Source: RUG14121 sp964533935 (lineage in GTDB: Bacteria; Bacillota_I; Bacilli_A; RF39; UBA660). Taken from it: 64,000 bases of DNA. Within the stretch, counting starts at the first letter, position 1; the number at the start of each line of letters is the position of its first letter. The position numbers and the translations under genes were made by a program. Under the pieces are notes generated by a model. The model had not been told where the DNA came from and made no database searches. It saw nothing but the letters and a program-made list of their open reading frames with translations. This document shows, piece after piece, positions 42,696-50,375 of this stretch. The stretch spans positions 62,001 through 126,000 of the forward strand of contig CAZHOG010000001.1 in NCBI GenBank assembly GCA_964533935.1. Reading direction: 5' to 3'.

Positions 42696-43514
42696 CTATT
42701 TCTGACATTTATCACAATAATAAGTACTTCTACCATTTACCTTTATTCTAGTAATCTTATTATTGCATATATAACAATTTTCATTTTCTCTTTTATGAAC
42801 CATTAAAAACTGTTGGAATTTTCCAGTAACACCTAAAGAAGATGTATAACTTTTAATAGTTGTACCACCATATTCAATAGCTTTTTTAATAATTTGATTT
42901 GCACTTAATATAATATTTTCACATTCATTTAAAGAAATACTTTTACCACTTCTTAAAGGATTAATTCTTGCACCAAATAATACTTCATCAGCATAAATAT
43001 TTCCTAAACCACTTATTATTGTTTGATCTAATAATAGTGATTTAATTGGTAAATTTTTATTATGCAACTTATCAAATAAATATTCTTTTGTAAGGCCTTT
43101 TGAATTTGGTTCAAATCCTTGTTTTTTTATTCCTTCAACTTTATCTAAATCTTCTTTTTTAACCAAATTCATTCTGCCAAATTTTCTAGTATCATGATAT
43201 CTTAAGTCAGTTTGATCTTCAAAAGTAAATATAATATGTTCATGCTTAAGAATTTCATCTTTACTACTTTTAATAAAGTATTTACCTTCCATTCTTAAAT
43301 GACTTAATAAACAATAATCACCTAAATCAAATATAAGCCATTTACCAATTCTATTTATATCAATAAATTCTTTGCCTATTAATATTTTTTTGAATTCATT
43401 TACATTAGATTCAATCATCTTACTATATAATACATTAACATTAACTATCTTCTTATGTAAAATTCTTTTTTTTAAAGTATTTCTTACAGTTTCAACTTCT
43501 GCAATTTCTGGCAT
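42696..43514 (-). CDS. mutM: formamidopyrimidine-DNA glycosylase
   Basis: Fpg/MutM removes 8-oxoguanine. The 272-residue product has the N-terminal catalytic PEIAEVETVRNTL (Pro2 and Glu3; the usual second Pro is Ala here), helix-two-turn-helix TIISGLGNIYADEVLF, and the C-terminal zinc finger CYICNNKITRIKVNGRSTYYC. It follows polA by 11 bases, a common Firmicutes neighbourhood for DNA repair. Confidence 0.95.
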   Translation of the reverse strand: MPEIAEVETVRNTLKKRILHKKIVNVNVLYSKMIESNVNEFKKILIGKEFIDINRIGKWLIFDLGDYCLLSHLRMEGKYFIKSSKDEILKHEHIIFTFEDQTDLRYHDTRKFGRMNLVKKEDLDKVEGIKKQGFEPNSKGLTKEYLFDKLHNKNLPIKSLLLDQTIISGLGNIYADEVLFGARINPLRSGKSISLNECENIILSANQIIKKAIEYGGTTIKSYTSSLGVTGKFQQFLMVHKRENENCYICNNKITRIKVNGRSTYYCDKCQK

Positions 43515-43525
43515 TTATATCACCT

Positions 43526-46096
43526 CTATTTAGCTTCATACCAATCTTTTCCATAATCATTACTTACTTTTAACGGAACAGAAATTTTTATAACATTTTC
43601 CATAGTATTTTTAACTATTTGTTCAACTTTTGCTTTTTCTTCATCTATTACATCAAAAATTAATTCATCATGAACTTGAATAATCATTTTAGATTTAATA
43701 TTATTTTTATTAAATTCATTAAATACTTCTACCATCGCTTTTTTAATTATATCAGCAGAAGTACCTTGAATTGGTGTATTTAAAGCAATTCTCTCTCCTG
43801 ATTGTCTCACCATATAATTAGAATTATTTAGTTCTTCTATAATTCTTTTTCTCTTAAATAAAGTCTGTACAAAGCCAGTTTCATATGCATCTTTAACAAT
43901 ATTATCCATATATTTCTTAACGCCTGGATATAATTCATAATATTTATCAATAAATTCTTTAGCTTCTTTGGGAGATATCTCTAAGTTTTCCCCAAGACCA
44001 AATCCGCTAATACCATAAACAATTCCAAATATTACAGCTTTGGCTGTACTACGCATTTTTTTAGTCACTTCGCATTCATTTATTCCATGAATATCTGCTG
44101 CAACTTTAGTATGAATATCTTCATTATTATTAAATGCATCTATAAGATCTTCTGATTTAGATATATGAGCAAGTAATCTTAATTCTATTTGGCTATAATC
44201 AACACTTAATATCCAATCATTAACTGGTAGAAAAGCTTTTCTAATTTTTCTGCCTTCTTCATCTCTCGCCGGTATATTTTGTAAATTTGGTTCAATTGAT
44301 GATAATCTACCAGTTCTAGTATAATTTTGTTTAAATATTGTATGAATTTTACCATCATCTTTTATATAATTAGCCAATCCTTCAAGATATGTAGTATATA
44401 ACTTATTTAAATTCCTATATTCTAAAATCTTATTAATTATTGGATGCTTATCAATTAATTTATGTAATACTTTAACATCTGTTTTATAAGAAGTTGCACC
44501 CTTTTTTCCACCAGGAAGTCCTAAACGTTCAAATAAAATTTCTCCCAATTGTTTTGGAGAAGAAATATTAAATTCGATTCCAGCCATATTATAAATATCA
44601 TTAGTAAGTAAATCTATTTTAATTTTAACTTCATCTTTCATAGAATTCAATGTATCAAGATCTACTTTAACACCAGTTATTTCCATATCTGCAAGCACAT
44701 CTATTAATGGCATTTCTATATCTCTAAATAATTCATATTCATCTTCAATTTTTAATTTATTTATATATTCATCTCTTGAATCCCAGATATATCTTGATTT
44801 CTTTACAATATTTTCTTTTATTTCATTTGTTTCTTCAAAATTCTTAATATCATTATAAAATATTGTGTCAATTCCTTCATTATGCATTAAATATGCTATA
44901 TCATCCTTAAATTCATAATTCAATAGACTAGCAGCAATACTTAAGTCATAATTAATTTTAGGAACTTCTATATTTTGATGACTTAATGCAACAATATTTT
45001 TCTTGTTTTCAAAAGTATAAACAACTTTATCTTTTAATAAATTAATAACGTCATTAACTAATTCTTTCTTAAAATAATAATTATTTTCTCTTGTAGATAA
45101 TGAACCTCCGACTATAATTGCATCATGATAATTAGATTTGTCTAATTCAATATAAAACGCGATTTCATTATCTAATTTAATTTCATTAGCATTATTTATT
45201 TCAATATAATTAAGATTTTCTCTTTGTATAACATCTTTCTTAAAATTCTTCATTAATGAATAAAATTCTAAGTCTTCATACATATTATATAATTCTTCGG
45301 ATTCTACTTTCTCATATTTATAATATTCTAAATCAGTATTGATAGGAACTTCATGATAAATTGTAGCTATTTCTTTACTCATAAAAGCTGAATCTTTATC
45401 ATTAATTAATTTTTCTTGAGTTTTACCTTTTATTTCATCAATATGGTCATATATATTTTCTAAGGTTTCATATTTTTCAAGTAAATTTAAAGCTGTTTTT
45501 TCACCGATTCCTTTAACTCCTGGAATGTTATCTGAAGAGTCCCCTGCAAGTGATTTTAAATCTATCATATTAATTGGTTTAATTTTATAATCTTCATAAA
45601 ATGTTTCTGGATTATATCTAATATAATCTCTTTGTTTTAATAATTTAATATCAACTTGATTAGATAATAATTGTAATAAATCTTTATCGCTTGATACTAT
45701 AGTTCCAATAAAATTAGGATCTTTATCAACTTCAGAAGCTAGTGTACCTATAATATCATCAGCTTCAAATGGTTCAAGTTCAATTGTTTTAATTCCCATA
45801 GCATTTAATAAAGTTCTTGCATAAGGCATTTGTAATTTCAAATCTTGTGGAGTTTCACTTCTACCATCTTTATAAAAATCATATTTTGCTTTTCTAAAAT
45901 TCTTTCCTATATCAAATGCAACAGCCATATAATTTGGTTGTTCCTCTAATATTATTTTATTAATCATTGTTATTAGTCCATAAAGTGCATTTGTAGGAAA
46001 ACCTTTAGAATTTTTCATAACATTTCCTGTATATGCTGTTGCATAATAACTTCTAAACAATAAATTATTTCCATCCACTAAAATTATCTTCTTCAT
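43526..46096 (-). CDS. polA: DNA polymerase I
   Basis: Repair and Okazaki-fragment polymerase of 856 residues. The N-terminal 5'-3' exonuclease domain (KIILVDGNNLLFRSYYA, LAGDSSDNIPGVKGIGEKTA) is complete. The central 3'-5' exonuclease region (about 300-470) seems diverged, without a clear DEDD set, as in several Firmicutes. The polymerase domain has motif A (ILSVDYSQIELRLLAHIS), motif B (RSTAKAVIFGIVYGIS) and motif C (KMIIQVHDELIFDV). ATG at 46096 follows GGAGGTACGT. It heads the polA-mutM-ldh operon. Confidence 0.97.
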   Translation of the reverse strand: MKKIILVDGNNLLFRSYYATAYTGNVMKNSKGFPTNALYGLITMINKIILEEQPNYMAVAFDIGKNFRKAKYDFYKDGRSETPQDLKLQMPYARTLLNAMGIKTIELEPFEADDIIGTLASEVDKDPNFIGTIVSSDKDLLQLLSNQVDIKLLKQRDYIRYNPETFYEDYKIKPINMIDLKSLAGDSSDNIPGVKGIGEKTALNLLEKYETLENIYDHIDEIKGKTQEKLINDKDSAFMSKEIATIYHEVPINTDLEYYKYEKVESEELYNMYEDLEFYSLMKNFKKDVIQRENLNYIEINNANEIKLDNEIAFYIELDKSNYHDAIIVGGSLSTRENNYYFKKELVNDVINLLKDKVVYTFENKKNIVALSHQNIEVPKINYDLSIAASLLNYEFKDDIAYLMHNEGIDTIFYNDIKNFEETNEIKENIVKKSRYIWDSRDEYINKLKIEDEYELFRDIEMPLIDVLADMEITGVKVDLDTLNSMKDEVKIKIDLLTNDIYNMAGIEFNISSPKQLGEILFERLGLPGGKKGATSYKTDVKVLHKLIDKHPIINKILEYRNLNKLYTTYLEGLANYIKDDGKIHTIFKQNYTRTGRLSSIEPNLQNIPARDEEGRKIRKAFLPVNDWILSVDYSQIELRLLAHISKSEDLIDAFNNNEDIHTKVAADIHGINECEVTKKMRSTAKAVIFGIVYGISGFGLGENLEISPKEAKEFIDKYYELYPGVKKYMDNIVKDAYETGFVQTLFKRKRIIEELNNSNYMVRQSGERIALNTPIQGTSADIIKKAMVEVFNEFNKNNIKSKMIIQVHDELIFDVIDEEKAKVEQIVKNTMENVIKISVPLKVSNDYGKDWYEAK

Positions 46097-46118
46097 ACGT
46101 ACCTCCGCCATCATTAAT

Positions 46119-46127
46119 ATTATATCA
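46119..46127 (-). promoter_or_regulatory. extended -10 promoter of polA
   Basis: Minus-strand TGATATAAT about 23 bases before the polA start, behind the terminator of the tyrosine-kinase module. Confidence 0.6.
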
Positions 46128-46158
46128 AAAAAAATAAACTAAATATATAGTTTAGTTT
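46126..46158 (-). terminator. Rho-independent terminator after the tyrosine-kinase module
   Basis: Minus-strand AAACTAAA, 7-base loop, TTTAGTTT, followed by ATTTTTTTT. Confidence 0.75.
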
Positions 46159-46883
46159 TTTATTATCTCTTTATTATCAAGAACTAATTGAGGATTTGTA
46201 TCAATCAATTCATTAAATATATCTTCACCAATTAGTTTAATTATTTTTTTCTTATTCTTTTCAAAGGTATCAAAAAATACACTATTTTCATGGTGAACAT
46301 CGCCACCAATGAAATCAGCCATATTATTTTTAAAAATATATTTTGCTAACTTTTTAGCTTCTCTTCCATATTTTCCATTGATAGATTCAAAGTTAACTTG
46401 CAATAATATATTTCTGTCTATTAAATCATTTAATTTCGAATAATCTTTTTGTAAAAATACATATCTTTCTGGATGAGCAAGTATAGGAATGATATTTTTC
46501 TTTTCTAATTCAAAAACAATTTCATTCAAATTAAGGATTTCATCATTTCTTGATAATTCAATGAATACATATTTACTACTATTAATAGTACAACATTCAC
46601 CATTTTTTATTAAACTAAGTATATTATCATCTATAAATATTTCATTACCAAGATATAATTCAATATCAATATTATTTGATTTTAATAAACTTTGTAATTG
46701 TAATAATAAAGCATATTTTTCTTGGTTTGTAGAATTATACTTAGTTCCATTAATGTAATGTGGTGTTATTACTATTTTTGAATATCCTAAATCCTTCATT
46801 TTATTTATTATATTAACTGATTCTTCAAATGAATTTGAGCCATCATCAATACCTGGAAGTAAATGTGAATGAAGTTCAATCAT
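46152..46883 (-). CDS. ywqE: PHP-type tyrosine-protein phosphatase (YwqE/CpsB)
   Basis: A 243-residue metal-dependent phosphatase of the PHP superfamily, which dephosphorylates the BY-kinase and its targets. Metal-binding motifs are in the expected order: ELHSHLLPGIDDGS, KIVITPHY, IILAHPERY-like PILAHPERYVFL, and FIGGDVHHENS. It is the last of three coupled genes (YwqC-, YwqD-, YwqE-like); its ATG shares a base with the kinase stop. Such modules control polysaccharide and DNA metabolism proteins. Confidence 0.9.
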   Translation of the reverse strand: MIELHSHLLPGIDDGSNSFEESVNIINKMKDLGYSKIVITPHYINGTKYNSTNQEKYALLLQLQSLLKSNNIDIELYLGNEIFIDDNILSLIKNGECCTINSSKYVFIELSRNDEILNLNEIVFELEKKNIIPILAHPERYVFLQKDYSKLNDLIDRNILLQVNFESINGKYGREAKKLAKYIFKNNMADFIGGDVHHENSVFFDTFEKNKKKIIKLIGEDIFNELIDTNPQLVLDNKEIIKN

Positions 46884-47554
46884 TATTTTTCTCCATAATA
46901 ACTATAATAATTACTATTCGTATATGGTGCTTTGTTAGCAATTACTCCAGCTATATTAGCATTAATTGTTTCCAAAGACTTCTTTGTTTTATCAAGTAAA
47001 TCGGTAGTTGTATCTCCAATGGCACTAACAATAACAACCTTATCAACTAAAGAAGCAACTATAATTGAATCAGTTAATCCAGTAACTGGTGTTCCGTCAT
47101 AAATTATATAATCAAATTTATTTTTTAACATTTCCATAACAACTTTATGTTTTGCAGATGCTAATAATTCACTTGGATTTGGTGGAATAGTTCCCATAGT
47201 TATAACAGATAAATTATCAATTTCAGTTTTTTGGATATATTTTCTTAAATCAGTATCTATTTCATCAATCAACAAATTTGATAATCCTTTTTCATTACTT
47301 AATTTAAATATTTTATGTAATCTTCCTTTTCTCATATCGCAATCTATTAATAATACTTTATTTTTATTAAGAGCAAAAGTAACAGCAAGATTAGAACTAA
47401 TGAAGCTCTTTCCTTCTCCTGGAACAGAAGAAGTAATTAAAATTGTTTTTAATTTTTCATCAACTGCAGAAAATTGTAAATTAGTTCTAACAATACGTAG
47501 AGCTTCTGCAACATTTGATTTAGGATCTGATTCTACAATTAATTCATTTTTCAT
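46883..47554 (-). CDS. ywqD: bacterial tyrosine kinase (YwqD/CpsD)
   Basis: A 223-residue BY-kinase with Walker A SSVPGEGKSFISSNLA, Walker A' LLIDCDMRKGRLHK and Walker B DYIIYDGTP. The C-terminal tyrosine cluster (YTNSNYYSYYGEK) is the autophosphorylation tail of the family. In Firmicutes the membrane activator is a separate protein, here the preceding YwqC-like gene, which overlaps the start by 4 bases. No polysaccharide polymerase or glycosyltransferase gene follows. Confidence 0.92.
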   Translation of the reverse strand: MKNELIVESDPKSNVAEALRIVRTNLQFSAVDEKLKTILITSSVPGEGKSFISSNLAVTFALNKNKVLLIDCDMRKGRLHKIFKLSNEKGLSNLLIDEIDTDLRKYIQKTEIDNLSVITMGTIPPNPSELLASAKHKVVMEMLKNKFDYIIYDGTPVTGLTDSIIVASLVDKVVIVSAIGDTTTDLLDKTKKSLETINANIAGVIANKAPYTNSNYYSYYGEK

Positions 47555-48252
47555 TTCTTACTACCCTTTCTCTTAGCATTATAGTTAGGAACTCTACCTA
47601 AAATAGGCAAATTTGTTAAATTCTCTATTTGATCTACACTCTTTATAGTTGTATCAAAATAAGCTAAAACAAACGCAATCAAGCAGCCAACAAACATACC
47701 ACCAACTAATGCAATAGCAAATTGTTTAATAAAGCTCATATTTGCTGATTCATATGGTATTTCAGCAGCATCCAAAATGCTAACATTTTCAATCTTATAA
47801 ATGCTTGATACTTCTTCACTAAATACGTTAGAAACTTTATTAGCTATTTTACAAGCAAGCTGAGGATTTCTATTTTCTACAGTAATAGAAATTATTTCTG
47901 TTTCATTAACTGAAGTAACAGAGATTTGTTTGCCTAATTCATCAGTTTTATAATCTAAATCTAATGAATCAATTACTTGATTTAATACCTTTTTACTCTT
48001 AATTATTTCTTGATATGTTGAAACTAATTTTGAATTAATAGTCAAATCATTTGCAGTAATTGCATCACTAGCTGAATTATTACTTGAAACTCCAGTTAAT
48101 ACTAAAGTTGAAGTTGACTTATAATATGGTTTTTCAATACCAAGTGCATATATGCTTACTAAAAAACATGAAATGAAAGTTATAAACGCAATCAAAACAA
48201 CATGTTGTTTAAAATTATCTAAAATTCTTCTAATATCTATCTCTTGTGACAT
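47551..48252 (-). CDS. ywqC: BY-kinase membrane activator, Wzz-like (YwqC/CpsC)
   Basis: A 233-residue protein with two membrane helices (about 18-38 and 174-195) flanking an extracellular domain, the Wzz/chain-length-determinant plan. The C-terminal cytoplasmic tail (TTIKSVDQIENLTNLPILGRVPNYN) is the segment that activates the partner kinase. It is the first gene of the three-gene module, with an extended -10 promoter just upstream. Confidence 0.9.
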   Translation of the reverse strand: MSQEIDIRRILDNFKQHVVLIAFITFISCFLVSIYALGIEKPYYKSTSTLVLTGVSSNNSASDAITANDLTINSKLVSTYQEIIKSKKVLNQVIDSLDLDYKTDELGKQISVTSVNETEIISITVENRNPQLACKIANKVSNVFSEEVSSIYKIENVSILDAAEIPYESANMSFIKQFAIALVGGMFVGCLIAFVLAYFDTTIKSVDQIENLTNLPILGRVPNYNAKRKGSKK

Positions 48253-48285
48253 ACCTATATACCTACCTTATTATTCTTATAATTT

Positions 48286-48294
48286 AGTATATCA
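48286..48294 (-). promoter_or_regulatory. extended -10 promoter of the tyrosine-kinase module
   Basis: Minus-strand TGATATACT about 34 bases before the first gene. The -35 region is a poly(T) stretch without a good hexamer. Confidence 0.5.
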
Positions 48295-48311
48295 TATATA
48301 AAAAAAATTTA

Positions 48312-48343
48312 AAATAAAAAAAGATGAAATTCATCATCTTTTT
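48312..48343 (-). terminator. Rho-independent terminator after the 139-residue unknown gene
   Basis: A 10-bp stem (AAAAAGATGA with TCATCTTTTT), 6-base loop, T-run. Confidence 0.85.
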
Positions 48344-48362
48344 AACCCCTTTTTATTATCTA

Positions 48363-48782
48363 TTATTTATCTTGTAACATATTTAATAAATCAATTTTAA
48401 ACTTATCTTTATTAGCATTTGCTTTAGAAATCATAATACCTTTATATGTAGTTAATTCTGATTTATGTCCTTCTAATAATATATCAGATGGATTAATTGT
48501 ATTAAGTACAACAATTTCTTCTTTTTTATATACAGTATATTGTAATTTAACTTCACCATGTACTTGAGCAAACATTTTATCACTTGGTAATTTTAATTCA
48601 TAAGTTTCAGTACCACTTTTTTTATTTTGAGATACCATTTCTCCTACAAACTTACCATTTCTAAGTGATGGATAATAATCAAAATTTAATTTTTTATATG
48701 CAAGCATATTATATTTTTTTAATGCTCTTTCTAATTTATGAAATTCATTTTCATCTATATAATCTAAAACATAACCCTTCAT
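48363..48782 (-). CDS. unknown 139-residue protein behind two strong promoters
   Basis: A soluble 139-residue protein without recognised motif. The middle (YELKLPSDKMFAQVHGEVKLQYTVYKKEEIVVLNTINPSDIL) looks beta-rich, the C-terminus helical. ATG at 48782 follows GGGGGAATTGAGA; a TTG two codons earlier is less likely. It is monocistronic, and two near-perfect promoters in tandem lie upstream, so it is expected to be highly expressed. The function is unknown; abundance suggests a housekeeping or stress role. Confidence 0.7.
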   Translation of the reverse strand: MKGYVLDYIDENEFHKLERALKKYNMLAYKKLNFDYYPSLRNGKFVGEMVSQNKKSGTETYELKLPSDKMFAQVHGEVKLQYTVYKKEEIVVLNTINPSDILLEGHKSELTTYKGIMISKANANKDKFKIDLLNMLQDK

Positions 48783-48814
48783 TCTCAATTCCCCCTTATG
48801 TTCCTGATAATCAA

Positions 48815-48843
48815 ATTATAGCACATCTTCTAAAAAATGTCAA
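48815..48843 (-). promoter_or_regulatory. near-perfect promoter P2 of the 139-residue gene
   Basis: Minus-strand TTGACA (48838-48843), 17-base spacer ending in TGC, TATAAT (48815-48820): consensus -35, consensus extended -10. Confidence 0.9.
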
Positions 48844-48894
48844 ATCCGTGTATATCTATGCTGTTTTTCTTGCTATTTTCATATCTGTGATTAC

Positions 48895-48923
48895 ATAATA
48901 CCATATTTTAGTAAGAATGTCAA
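48895..48923 (-). promoter_or_regulatory. near-perfect promoter P1 upstream of P2
   Basis: Minus-strand TTGACA (48918-48923), 17-base spacer ending in TGG, TATTAT (48895-48900). It points the same way as P2, 80 bases further upstream. Confidence 0.85.
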
Positions 48924-48957
48924 ATTGGTGTAGAGCAAACACTTTTTCTTATATATA

Positions 48958-48993
48958 TAAAATAAAAACAAACAATTTTATTTGCTTGTTTTT
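48958..48993 (-). terminator. Rho-independent terminator after the Smr gene
   Basis: A 12-bp stem (AAAAACAAGCAA with TTGTTTGTTTTT, one G-T wobble) with a 6-base loop and T-rich tail, overlapping the last Smr codons. Confidence 0.8.
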
Positions 48994-49232
48994 ATAGTTA
49001 CCAAAGTTGCCCCAATATTAAATCCATCTAATTCAAAATGATCGACTTGTTTATTTGTTTTAAGTATCTCATGGACCTTTTTTCTCAATGCACCAGTACC
49101 TTTTCCATGAATTATAACTACATATTTGTTTTTCATTTTATAGTTATCATTAATAAAATCATTTACAATGAATACTGCAGTATCTGTTGTTTCCCCGTGA
49201 AGATCTATTTTAGGATATTTATTTAATATCAT
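48978..49232 (-). CDS. stand-alone Smr-domain protein
   Basis: An 84-residue protein that consists of one Smr domain: IDLHGETTDTAVFIVNDFI, VVIIHGKGTGALRKKVHEIL and a C-terminal GATLVTIK. This LDLHG...HGxGxG pattern is a nucleic-acid nicking and binding module found at the end of MutS2 and in short proteins. No MutS2 is attached, so the role (DNA repair or ribosome rescue-type RNA cleavage) is open. It overlaps the end of the upstream sugar kinase by 14 bases. Confidence 0.88.
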   Translation of the reverse strand: MILNKYPKIDLHGETTDTAVFIVNDFINDNYKMKNKYVVIIHGKGTGALRKKVHEILKTNKQVDHFELDGFNIGATLVTIKTSK

Positions 49233-50274
49233 TATTTATTGGTAATTCTTCTACATTGGGAGTATCTGGTATAGGAGTTTCAACATTCGTACCAACTGGT
49301 TCAGTTGTTTGATTAACATCTGTAGGAACTGAATCTGTTATTTGGCTATTAATAGTTGCATTTATTGGTCCAAATTTTGTCTCATAATATTTAGCAACAT
49401 CACTAAATAATGGAACTGACTCTTTAAATCCCATTCCTTTTAAAGATAATCCTGCTGCAATATTAGAAATTCTAATATTCTTTTCAATATCGTATCCTCT
49501 AGATAATCCAGCAATAAATGCAGCATGGAAAATGTCTCCTGCTCCACTTGCATCTTTTATATCTTCAACTTTTAAACCAGGCATTACTTTTATTTGGTTA
49601 TCATTTAAATATATTGCACCATGTTCTTTTAAAGTAATAATAACATTACTATTTGGATATTTTGTTGCTAACTTTTTATATGCATCTAATAATGTAGTTG
49701 GATTACTAAAATCCATTGTAATTCCAGTAAATCCTTCCGCAAATTTTTGACTAGCAATAATATATTTAGCATACTTACATAATTCAACATTAGATTTAGT
49801 AAATTCTCCTGCATCTAAAACAGTTATTGCTTTAGGGAATCTATTTACTACACTTATTCCTGATGTATATTCATAACCATCTAAATAAATAATATCTGGC
49901 ATAAAATCAAATTCATATTTTTTTACATGAGGTTCACTACCATTTATGGCAAACACAGTACGATTACCAGTATTTTTATTTATTAAAACAAATGAAATTG
50001 GTGTTTTGGCTTCAAAAACAATTTCAACATTCTGAGCATGTACTCCATTTTCTTCTAAATCTTTTCTTATTTTATTGCCTAATTCATCTCCACCAACTGC
50101 TGCTGATAATGAAACATCTTCATTCCATTTAGCTAATAAATAAGAAACATTGCAAGCGCTTCCGCCACTAAATTCTATTTTTTCTTGTAAATTATATTTT
50201 AAGCCTTCTAATGGAAATCCATCAATTGGCAAACTATAATCATAAGTTATTTGTCCCATACATAATATTTTCAT
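49219..50274 (-). CDS. PfkB-family carbohydrate kinase
   Basis: A 351-residue ribokinase-like enzyme. The family signatures are visible: N-terminal GGSACNVSYLLAKWNEDVSLSAAVGGDELG and C-terminal DASGAGDIFHAAFIAGL with the catalytic Asp. Substrate (ribose, adenosine, fructose or another) cannot be told. An unusual C-terminal tail of about 45 residues, rich in Pro, Thr and Glu (TTEPVGTNVETPIPDTPN), follows the kinase domain and is probably disordered. ATG at 50274 with GGGTGATACG; the gene heads a two-gene unit with the Smr protein. Confidence 0.85.
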   Translation of the reverse strand: MKILCMGQITYDYSLPIDGFPLEGLKYNLQEKIEFSGGSACNVSYLLAKWNEDVSLSAAVGGDELGNKIRKDLEENGVHAQNVEIVFEAKTPISFVLINKNTGNRTVFAINGSEPHVKKYEFDFMPDIIYLDGYEYTSGISVVNRFPKAITVLDAGEFTKSNVELCKYAKYIIASQKFAEGFTGITMDFSNPTTLLDAYKKLATKYPNSNVIITLKEHGAIYLNDNQIKVMPGLKVEDIKDASGAGDIFHAAFIAGLSRGYDIEKNIRISNIAAGLSLKGMGFKESVPLFSDVAKYYETKFGPINATINSQITDSVPTDVNQTTEPVGTNVETPIPDTPNVEELPINNDIK

Positions 50275-50346
50275 CGTATCACCCATATTTTCTATTCTTT
50301 ATTAATTATACAATATTATTTAAATAAAAAAAAGTATTCTTAATAA

Positions 50347-50375
50347 CAAAAAAAGGAATTTACAATAGTAAATTC
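50347..50375 (-). terminator. Rho-independent terminator after polC
   Basis: Minus-strand GAATTTAC, 4-base loop, GTAAATTC, then CTTTTTTT. Confidence 0.85.

Noticed and set aside
48845..48890. An 8-codon leader peptide (MKIARKTA) between promoters P1 and P2
   Set aside because: It has no ribosome-binding site and no run of regulatory codons; such short frames are expected by chance.
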